NCBI GenBank assembly: GCA_020850915.1
Contig: JADZDV010000194.1
Coordinates: forward strand, 1-8,269
Length of the DNA: 8,269 nt
Source of the DNA: Chloroflexota bacterium
GTDB lineage: Bacteria; Chloroflexota; UBA6077; JADZDV01
Direction of reading: 5' to 3'
Below, one piece after another: positions 1 to 6,242 of the stretch. The translations under genes and the position numbers were made by a program. How positions within the stretch are numbered: the first letter of the stretch is position 1; the number at the start of each line of letters is the position of its first letter. The notes under the pieces were generated by a model. That model did no database searches, had not been told where the DNA came from, and saw only the letters and a program-made list of their open reading frames with translations.

Positions 1-2
1 CG

Positions 3-368
3 GATGAGCGCGCTCAGATCGCCGGGGTGCTTCGGCGTATGGCCGATGTCCAGGACCTGGACCTCGTACTCTCGACTGGCGGGACCGGTCTCGCGCCCCG
101 CGACGTCACTCCCCAGGCAACGCTCGAGGTGATCGAGTACGAGGTGCCGGGATTGGCTGAAGCTATGCGAGCGGCCAGTCTCGCGAAGACGCCGGCCGCG
201 ATGCTCTCCCGCGCTATTGCCGGCGTGCGGCGCCACACCCTGATCGTGAACCTGCCGGGCAACCCCCGTGGCGTTCGCGAATGCCTCGAAGTCATTCTGC
301 CGGCTCTGCCGCACGCCGTGTCGCTGCTGCGTTCAGAAGTCGGGGAGCACGGCCGGCCAGAACGGTAG
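3..368 (+). CDS. MogA/MoaB-family molybdenum cofactor biosynthesis protein, 3' part (5' end outside the window)
   Basis: Family role: MogA-type proteins adenylylate molybdopterin in the cytoplasm before molybdate insertion; MoaB-type homologues have the same fold. The open frame runs from the window edge to a TAG stop and gives 121 residues. The first visible residues are DERAQIAGVLRR. They are followed by the family signature STGGTGLAPRDVTPQAT (GGTG nucleotide/MPT-binding loop and RDVTPxAT), then EVPGLAEAMR, a TPAAMLSR stretch and the C-terminal NLPGNPRGVRECLE motif. Family members are usually 160-195 residues, so roughly 45 or more N-terminal residues lie to the left. A GTG at 27 and an ATG at 39 are internal, because the family alignment continues upstream of both. 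The gene is convergent with the large membrane gene and ends 10 bases from its stop. MogA and MoaB cannot be told apart from this fragment; the C-terminal domain of a larger MoeA/CinA-like protein is less likely because the protein ends soon after the domain. Confidence 0.9.
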   Translation, partial: DERAQIAGVLRRMADVQDLDLVLSTGGTGLAPRDVTPQATLEVIEYEVPGLAEAMRAASLAKTPAAMLSRAIAGVRRHTLIVNLPGNPRGVRECLEVILPALPHAVSLLRSEVGEHGRPER

Positions 369-378
369 CTTCGCGCCG

Positions 379-3300
379 TCAGCGCCCCTCGCCAGACGCC
401 GCGGAGACGGCAGTGGCAGACCGGTCCCCGCCTCGGCCAAGCACAATCCGTCGCTCCTCTGGCGTGACGAAGCCGATCGCCAGCAGCACCGTCAGGTACG
501 CTAGAGCGCCCAACGGTATCGCGAGCCAGGGATTGAAGGCCCGTACCCAGAGCACCACCCCGGCCATCACCGCCGCCGCGAGGGCCGGTCGCCAGGCGAG
601 CGCGACCAGCGCTCGCGCGGACAGTAGCTCGCGAACGCCGATCCAGAACGGGACCAGCAGCACGACTTCCGAAGCGACGGTGACCATCGCGGCGGCAAGA
701 TAGCCGAATGCCGGAATGAGCAGCAGATTCGCGACGAGATTGAACGATGCCGCGATGACGAACGAGACCGTGATCCATCGCTGTCGGCCGATGGAGATCA
801 GCGCGTACTGGGCGATGCCGTTTGTGAAGCTCAGCGGCAAGTACCAGATCAGGACGCTCAGAGCGACCGCCGAGTGCGGCAGGTAGTCCGATCCGGCGAA
901 CGCGTCGATCAATGGCGTGGCGAGCAAGGTGGTCCCGGCCGCCACTGGGAACGCGATCGCCAGCAGCGCCCTCAACCCAGTAGAGAACGAGCGGATCAGA
1001 CCCGCCCGCTCCCCAACCGCCTGACGTGCCATCATCGGGAACAGAGCGAGAACCAGGCTTGACGGGATGACCTGCAGACCGTCTACGAAGCGATAGGCCG
1101 TGCTGTACCAGCCGAGCGCCAGGTCTCCAGCCAGCGGTTTCAGGAGTACGGCGTCGACGCGGAAGAAGAGGCTGTTGAGAAGCAGATTGAGCATCAACGG
1201 ATAGGACTGGCGAAATGTCTCCGGCAGCGCCGAGAGCTGGGGGCTGAGGCGTGGCCAGCCAAGCAAGACCGCGACCAGCAGCCACAGCACGAGCGCAGTG
1301 ACCAGGTTGCCGGCGAGCGAGACCGCGGCCAGGCCGACGATTCCCCAGCCGGCGATCAGGGCCAGCAGCCCGAAGGTGATCTTCCAGGCAGAGGTCAAGA
1401 TGGTCACAAGGGCCGGCACTTCGAAGCGCTCCCGCGCCTGGAACAGGGCACTCGCGGCGTTGGCCAACCCGCTCGGAAGCTGTCCAGCAGTCAACAGGAG
1501 AATCGCCCAGCGCACCGACTCGTCAACCGAAAGCGTCGTGGCGAGCGGCCAGACGATCGCTGTCGCCAGCGCCACCGCTCCCAACCAGAGCGCGAGCCGC
1601 ATGACCAGGATCGTGCCAGCAAATCGCCCGGCCCCCTCTGGGTGGCGCACGGCATCCCTCGTGAGCAGCGTGCCGAGGCCAAAGTTCACCAGAATGTCGA
1701 GGTAGCCGACGACCGCGACGGCGAAGGTGTACGCCCCCACGCCGGCCGGGCCGAGCACGCGAAATAGGATCAGGGCGAAACCGAGATCGAACCCTTTGTT
1801 CAGCAGGCTGGTCGCCATCGGGAACAGGGAGTTCTTGACCACTCGCCCGAGCGGACCGCTGCCGGGTCTGACGGCGAGGCGTGGCCACAGCCAGAACGCT
1901 CCCACGAACGCGATCGCCAGGGCGCCAAGCAGGCTGAGGAGGGCGCCCGCCCGGAAGGAGAGCGGCGCGTACGAGAAGACAACGCTGCGCGGAACGTTCG
2001 AACGGTGCAGCGCGACCGCCCGGAAGATGCCGTCGGCGCGTAGCAGAGGCTGCTCCTGGCCGTCGACGCGAACCGCCCACCCCGGGGCGTCCAGATCAGC
2101 CAGGACCAGGTAGCCACCGGCTCCCGCGGGCACGCGGAGCTCGACTCGGTTCACGCCGTACTCGACCACTGCGACGTCGCTGTCCGGCGGAATGCTCGGC
2201 TCGGCGATTGACGACGGCGGGGGCAGATCGCCAGAGAGGCCTTCCAGGACAACCGTGCGCGCCGGGTCGAAGGACGGAGTGCTGAGCTGCCGAAGCGCAT
2301 CGTCAAGGTCTGTCGCCGCGACCGCGCTGCCGACGACGAAGGCGCGCGGGAGCGAACGCGTGTTCTCGTACACCCGGACCTCGCCATCATAGACGAGCCG
2401 CCACTGCTGGAAAGGCACCGTCTCGGTGGTCAGGAGGTAGCGGACGTTGAGCAGGTCCAGGAGCCGTGAGTTGAGCGAACTCAGGCGGAACAGCTTGTCG
2501 AACTTGCTGTACAGCAGCCCGGTCTGGGGCTCGATCGCCTCCAGGTAGCGCGCGTAGTCGCGCCGGACGATCGTGTCATAACCACGGATGTCCTGCAGCC
2601 CGAACAGCATGCCGGTGTTCGCCGGAAGAAGCTCCTCGGGACCGAACGTCGCGATCCGGAACAACCCGCTGTCGCGCTGGACCGCCTGGACGGACGGCGG
2701 CACGAAGCGCAGGAGCGCAGGATCCGAGATGGTGTTGAAACCCCAGCCGGCGACGGCGAGATCCGCTGCCAGGAGCAGTGGCGCGGAGATCGCGGCGATC
2801 CGCCAGCGTCGCGATAGTCCGAGCAGCACGGCACCGCTTGCGAGCAACAGTAGAGCGAACCAGGTAAACCCGGCCCACTCGTACGACACGAACATCGCGG
2901 GATCCGCGAACGCCAGCCCAGCGGAGCTGCTCCGAGAGAGAAGCCGGGACGCCAGGCCCAGCAGGCTGTCTCGCGCCAGCCAGGCCGCCGCTGACAACAG
3001 AACGCAGATCGCCCCGGGAGCCAGCCAGAGCCACGACCGCGGCCTTGCCCTCCACCAGTGGGTACGATCCAGCGAGGCGGTACCCAGCGACGTAGCGCGG
3101 GCACCGGCCACCACTCCCTCATCGTCAGGCGCACGGTGGACACCGCCACCTACTCCTTCATCGCCAGATTCCAGAGTGGGACGGACATGGTGGACCCTGC
3201 CAGCCCTGTCCCAGAGGGAGCTCGCCCCCAGCCCGCCGAGCACTGCCAGAGACAGGCTCAGCGGGTAGACCCAGCGAAAAGGCGTGTGAAGCTGGCTCAC

Positions 3301-4569
3301 GCCCGGAACGCCGAAGAACAGCAGGGCGTACAGTGGCGTCCCGAAAGCGAGCAGCACGCTCACCAGGCCGATCGCCGCCAGGCTCCAACTCGGCCCGTCG
3401 CGGCGGATGGCGAGCGCCACCGCCGCCAGCAGGAGCGTGAGGACGCCGACATACGAGGCACCCTCGACGTAGTTCTTCTCTCCCCACTCCGTGTGGGTGC
3501 GAGTCTCGCTCGCACCCGGCCGGGGTTCAACGGCGTGGTCTACCGCTCGTACCGCACCGGTGTAGATATCGAACACCAGGTGATGGCTTGGATTCCCAAA
3601 GACGTTTGGCAGCAGCCAGTTGAGTGCGTACTGACGCGGCAGCGCATAGCTCCGGACATCGTCGTACGAGACCTGTCCAGCCCGCACGTTCGCGGAGATC
3701 GCCTCAGCAAACGGCACGAGCTGCGCACTGGCCGTCAGAGCTCCAACCCCGACCATCATCAGCAACGCAAGACCGGCGAAGATCGCCTGGGGCCAGGTGC
3801 GACCGCCTGACGCCCGCCGGCCGGTGAGCAGCCCCAGCAGCCGGAGGCCGGCATACATGCCGCCAGTAGCCAGCAGGTAAAGGCTCATCTCGAGGTGGCC
3901 GGCAAGGAACTGCAGGGCGATGAAGACGGCGCCGAGGGCCAGCCACGGAAGTGATTGGCGCACCCGGTGCCTCGGCTCTTCGGGCGTGCTCGCGAGTCGG
4001 ATGAGCCGCTCTTCAACCGTGAGCACCCCGGGAAGCCACACGGCGGTACTCACAACCATCGGCCAGAGCACGCTCACGACGAGATAGCTGCTGAGCGAGA
4101 ACGCGGTTCCCGCGACCAGCGCCCCCCATCGGCAGGCGCCCAGGGTTCGGGCCAGCCAGTACGTCAGGGCGCCCGCCAGCGCGAGGTGCAGCCAGATGAA
4201 CGGCCCGTAGGCGCGTCCCTCGCCGAGCAGGAAGTAGAGCGCTCCCGGGGGGTAGAGCGAGCCGTTCTGGCCAGCCGCCAGGAACGGCTGACCACTCAGG
4301 ATGTACGGATTCCAGAGGGGGAGCTGGCCGGCGCGATACGCCTCGCCGGCCAGCCATTTCCAACCGTAGTTCTGGAGAATGGTGTCGGCGATCAGGTGGT
4401 TGTTCACCGTGTCGACGCCCAGTTGGGCGGCGAACGGTCGCCAGGGTAGGTAGAGGAACAGGGCGTCAATCGGCAGCAGCACGCCGACGCCAATCAGGGC
4501 CGGCCAGAACAGCACGCCGGCGATGACAATCAACCACGCGACCGGCCACCACCGGACTATGCGCTGCAT
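379..4569 (-). CDS. YfhO-family membrane protein fused to a Wzx/RfbX-type oligosaccharide flippase (1396 aa)
   Basis: This is a single uninterrupted frame from ATG at 4569 to TGA at 379. Residues 1 to about 895 are YfhO-like. They start with a TM helix and the loop LLPIDALFLYLPWRPF, then LPLWNPYILSGQPF, AGQNGSLYPP, many TM helices, KNYVEGASYVG, and a large soluble region (about 620-860) with LLDLLNVRYLL (near 703), YENTRSLPRAFVV (near 735) and DAPGWAVRVDG (near 828), closed by a last TM helix. YfhO proteins are GT-C-like and are linked to glycosylation of lipid-linked or cell-wall polymers. Residues from about 905 are a full MOP-superfamily flippase: NSLFPMATSLLNKGFDL, FRVLGPAGVGAYTF, NFGLGTLLTRDAVR, then DAVLLKPLAGDLALGWYSTAYR and NLVANLLLIPAFGYLAAA, with about 12-14 TM segments. 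The linker is only about 13 residues (RPGSGPLGRVVKN). Two hydrophilic segments, about 338-358 and 455-505, look like insertions. No clear Shine-Dalgarno precedes the ATG, and the aminopeptidase gene ends 75 bases upstream. The YfhO and flippase identities are firm; the substrate is unknown. Confidence 0.88.
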   Translation of the reverse strand: MQRIVRWWPVAWLIVIAGVLFWPALIGVGVLLPIDALFLYLPWRPFAAQLGVDTVNNHLIADTILQNYGWKWLAGEAYRAGQLPLWNPYILSGQPFLAAGQNGSLYPPGALYFLLGEGRAYGPFIWLHLALAGALTYWLARTLGACRWGALVAGTAFSLSSYLVVSVLWPMVVSTAVWLPGVLTVEERLIRLASTPEEPRHRVRQSLPWLALGAVFIALQFLAGHLEMSLYLLATGGMYAGLRLLGLLTGRRASGGRTWPQAIFAGLALLMMVGVGALTASAQLVPFAEAISANVRAGQVSYDDVRSYALPRQYALNWLLPNVFGNPSHHLVFDIYTGAVRAVDHAVEPRPGASETRTHTEWGEKNYVEGASYVGVLTLLLAAVALAIRRDGPSWSLAAIGLVSVLLAFGTPLYALLFFGVPGVSQLHTPFRWVYPLSLSLAVLGGLGASSLWDRAGRVHHVRPTLESGDEGVGGGVHRAPDDEGVVAGARATSLGTASLDRTHWWRARPRSWLWLAPGAICVLLSAAAWLARDSLLGLASRLLSRSSSAGLAFADPAMFVSYEWAGFTWFALLLLASGAVLLGLSRRWRIAAISAPLLLAADLAVAGWGFNTISDPALLRFVPPSVQAVQRDSGLFRIATFGPEELLPANTGMLFGLQDIRGYDTIVRRDYARYLEAIEPQTGLLYSKFDKLFRLSSLNSRLLDLLNVRYLLTTETVPFQQWRLVYDGEVRVYENTRSLPRAFVVGSAVAATDLDDALRQLSTPSFDPARTVVLEGLSGDLPPPSSIAEPSIPPDSDVAVVEYGVNRVELRVPAGAGGYLVLADLDAPGWAVRVDGQEQPLLRADGIFRAVALHRSNVPRSVVFSYAPLSFRAGALLSLLGALAIAFVGAFWLWPRLAVRPGSGPLGRVVKNSLFPMATSLLNKGFDLGFALILFRVLGPAGVGAYTFAVAVVGYLDILVNFGLGTLLTRDAVRHPEGAGRFAGTILVMRLALWLGAVALATAIVWPLATTLSVDESVRWAILLLTAGQLPSGLANAASALFQARERFEVPALVTILTSAWKITFGLLALIAGWGIVGLAAVSLAGNLVTALVLWLLVAVLLGWPRLSPQLSALPETFRQSYPLMLNLLLNSLFFRVDAVLLKPLAGDLALGWYSTAYRFVDGLQVIPSSLVLALFPMMARQAVGERAGLIRSFSTGLRALLAIAFPVAAGTTLLATPLIDAFAGSDYLPHSAVALSVLIWYLPLSFTNGIAQYALISIGRQRWITVSFVIAASFNLVANLLLIPAFGYLAAAMVTVASEVVLLVPFWIGVRELLSARALVALAWRPALAAAVMAGVVLWVRAFNPWLAIPLGALAYLTVLLAIGFVTPEERRIVLGRGGDRSATAVSAASGEGR
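3112..3195. repeat. Imperfect direct repeat with small hairpins in a hydrophilic coding segment
   Basis: Two 16-base units at 3113-3128 and 3152-3167 match at 14 of 16 positions (ACTCCYTCATCGYCAG) and are 39 bases apart, exactly 13 codons. On the minus strand they give the repeated residues DEGV in GDEGVGGGVHRAP-DDEGVVAGA of the YfhO domain. Between them GGTGG (3135-3139) and CCACC (3146-3150) can pair. Just outside, GGGTAC (3060-3065) and GTACCC (3080-3085) form another inverted repeat. GGTGGAC also occurs twice, at 3135-3141 and 3189-3195. The segment codes for about 50 hydrophilic residues between two TM helices, where YfhO proteins usually have a shorter linker (from general knowledge of the family). 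Its nature as a mobile or dispersed repeat is an inference. Confidence 0.5.
3495..3517. repeat. Perfect 9-bp inverted repeat (GGGTGCGAG / CTCGCACCC, 5-base loop) inside coding sequence
   Basis: The arms at 3495-3503 and 3509-3517 are exact reverse complements around the loop TCTCG, giving a strong GC-rich hairpin on either strand. It lies inside the YfhO-flippase gene and codes on the minus strand for PGASETRTH (about residues 350-358). It sits in a hydrophilic stretch between NPSHHLVFDIYTG and EKNYVEGASY, where related YfhO proteins have a shorter loop. It is not a terminator: it is mid-gene and has no T tract. An in-frame dispersed palindrome is the favoured reading but cannot be proven from one copy. 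Confidence 0.7.
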
Positions 4570-4644
4570 GGGCAGATGCCGCTCAGACCGCGCAGGCGAG
4601 GCCAGGCCGCGAGCGCGGGTCAGCAGCGTGGCGCACGCTTTCGA

Positions 4645-6164
4645 TCAGGAAGCCATCCACAATCGACTGAATTCGTACAGCAGGCGCACGCCCACGCCGG
4701 TCGCCATGCCTTTCGCCTGGTAGGGAGGCACGTAGGCCTGCGATTCGACCCAGGCGGTTCCCGCGATGTCGAGATGGACCCACGGGATATCGTCCACGAA
4801 GTTCTTCAGGAATGCCGCCGCGGTGATCGCGCCGCCCCACCTACCGCCCGAGTTCTTGATGTCCGCGATCGGGCTTTCGATCTCGCGGTCGTACTCCGAC
4901 CAGAGCGGCAGCGGCCACACTCGCTCGCCAGTGTGCTCGCCGGCGCGGCGGAACAGGTCTATCAGGTCTGTGTCGGTCCCCATGGCGCCGGTCGCATAGT
5001 GGCCAAGCGCCACCACGCAGGCTCCGGTGAGCGTCGCCAGGTCCACGATGGCGTCCGGCCGCTGCTCCGCCGCGTATGCCAGCACGTCGGACAGCGTGAC
5101 CCTCCCCTCGGCATCCGTGTTGACGATCTCCATCGTCTTTCCGTTGTAGGCCCGGTAGACGTCGCCCGGCTTGTAGGCCGAGCCGCTGGGCAGGTTCTCC
5201 GTGGCCGCGAACAACCCCACCACGTTGACCTCGAGCTTCATGCGCGCGGCGAGCTGACAGAACCCGATGACGGCCGCCGCGCCGGACATGTCGTGCTTCA
5301 TGGCACCCATGCCGTCGGCGTGCTTGATCGAGATGCCGCCGCTGTCGAAGGTGATCGCCTTCCCGACGACGGCAAGGGTCTTCGCCGCACCCGGTGGTCG
5401 ATGTCGCAGGACGACCATGCGCGGCGGCCGGGCTGAGCCCTGGTTGACCGCCAGGATGCCGCCCATCCCCATCTGCTCGAGATCAGCCTTTTCGAAATGC
5501 TGGACCTGGATGCCCTCGCGATCCGCTACCTGCTGGGCCTGGTCGGCCAGATAGTCCGGCGTCACCACATTGCTCGGTCCCACGGACAGGTCGCGAGCCA
5601 GGCAGGTCGCCTCTGCTGCCTGCTCCGCCAGCTCAACGGCCGGCCTCATCATCTCCAGCTTGCTGCTGTCCTGGTCCACCAGCGCCAGCCGCTCGAGGCG
5701 GGGAGGCCGCTGCTCCGTAGTGCTTCGATAGGCGCCACACTCATAGTTGGCCAGCAGGACTCCTCCACGGCAGCGCCCGCCGCGGCCACGGGATCGAGCC
5801 CACCGATCCCCGCACCGTGGACGATCGTTGCCAGGGAGCCGACGCGCAAGTCACGCGCCTGCCGCGCCACCGCCGCGGCGGCCACGCGCGCGCTCTCCGG
5901 GCGGAACTCGGCCGGACGTCCAAGCCCGACGATGAGGACACGATCGGCTCGCAGTCCCGGTCGCCCCCGAGTGTGGATGACAGAGACTCGGCCGAGCTCC
6001 CCGCGAATCTCGCCCTCGGCAATGAGCTGACCGATCAGGCCATCCAGCGCCCGGTCCACAGCGCCCGTCGCACCGCTCGGAGTGGTCACGCCCTCGAACA
6101 GATTGACCACCAGGAGCGGCGTTGGGACCTCGGTCAGCGATGCCGCGACCAGCTCAACCTTCAA
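4645..6164 (-). CDS. pepA: Leucyl aminopeptidase (peptidase family M17, PepA-like) with a single-base frameshift
   Basis: M17 enzymes are cytoplasmic, two-metal aminopeptidases, usually hexameric, that remove N-terminal residues such as leucine from peptides. The catalytic domain is complete. VVGKAITFDSGG gives K269 and D274, then come K281 (GGISIK), D292 (MKHDMSG) and NTDAEGR with D351, E353 and R355. These match the E. coli PepA metal and active-site set K270, D275, K282, D293, D353, E355, R357 within one or two positions. The N-terminal M17 domain (KVELVAASLTEV onward, 134 codons) is in another frame. The two frames join at about 5763 if one G is restored (GTG GAG GGA GTC CTG), which gives VEGVLLANYECGAYRS and about 506 residues, normal for the family. 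The chosen start is TTG at 6164: GGAGG lies 5 bases upstream, MKVEL is a typical beginning, and the apparent promoter lies between it and the earlier GTG at 6227. The frame break is either a sequence or assembly error or a recent inactivation. Everything else is intact, with no other stop or lost motif, so an error is quite possible. Confidence 0.88.
5760..5768 (-). other. Frameshift site in pepA (one base missing)
   Basis: Read on the minus strand, the first frame gives AAAGAAVE and then leaves the family pattern (ESCWPTMS). The other frame gives GVLLANYECGAYRS and continues to the catalytic domain. Adding one G in the short purine run GGAGGAG restores the reading. A ribosome could reach the second frame by a -1 step after GAG (5765-5763), but no X XXY YYZ slippery heptamer is present. 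Confidence 0.85.
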
Positions 6165-6169
6165 CGTAG

Positions 6170-6174
6170 CCTCC
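6170..6174 (-). promoter_or_regulatory. Shine-Dalgarno GGAGG deciding the pepA TTG start
   Basis: GGAGG lies 5 bases upstream of the TTG at 6164-6162. This spacing, the M17-like beginning MKVEL and the absence of a comparable site before the GTG at 6227 favour TTG as the start. Confidence 0.7.
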
Positions 6175-6200
6175 GGATCCTGCCGGACCCCCAGGTGCGG

Positions 6201-6227
6201 AGTATACCAGGGGCTCCGATCGGTCAC
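6201..6227 (-). promoter_or_regulatory. Likely extended -10 promoter for pepA
   Basis: On the minus strand the 78-base gap after the glycosyltransferase gene contains TGGTATACT (6209-6201). TATACT is a good sigma-70-type -10 box and TG one base upstream makes it an extended -10. The -35 is weak (GTGACC at 6227-6222, spacing 15). Transcription would start near 6194, giving a leader of about 30 bases with the GGAGG in it. The site overlaps the upstream GTG at 6227, which argues against that start. This is AT-rich sequence standing out in a GC-rich setting. Confidence 0.55.
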
Positions 6228-6242
6228 CGGCCACCGGCGGTC

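Noticed and set aside
369..378. Bidirectional terminator between the converging genes
   Set aside because: Only 10 bases separate the two stop codons, and I see no hairpin with a T tract around them.
14..1285. A 423-codon open frame on the minus strand
   Set aside because: It overlaps the flippase half of the fusion gene in another frame and crosses into the convergent MogA-type gene. Its translation is arginine-, glycine- and serine-rich without any family pattern, as expected of a shadow frame in GC-rich DNA.
1840..1842. GTG as a separate start for the flippase half of the large gene
   Set aside because: It falls where standalone flippases begin (VVKNSLFP), but no Shine-Dalgarno lies upstream and there is no stop codon between the halves. 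A weak secondary start cannot be excluded.
3058..3810. Plus-strand open frame of 250 codons opposite the YfhO domain
   Set aside because: The translation resembles no family I recognise and lies opposite conserved YfhO sequence. It covers the repeat-bearing segments but is best explained as a shadow.
4626..4638. Small hairpin (GCGTG-GCG-CACGC) just after the pepA stop as a terminator
   Set aside because: The stem is only 5 bp and is not followed by a T tract on the minus strand, so it is not convincing as an intrinsic terminator.
5760..5768. Programmed -1 frameshifting in pepA
   Set aside because: No slippery heptamer is present, and M17 aminopeptidases are not known to use frameshifting. 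A missing base is simpler.
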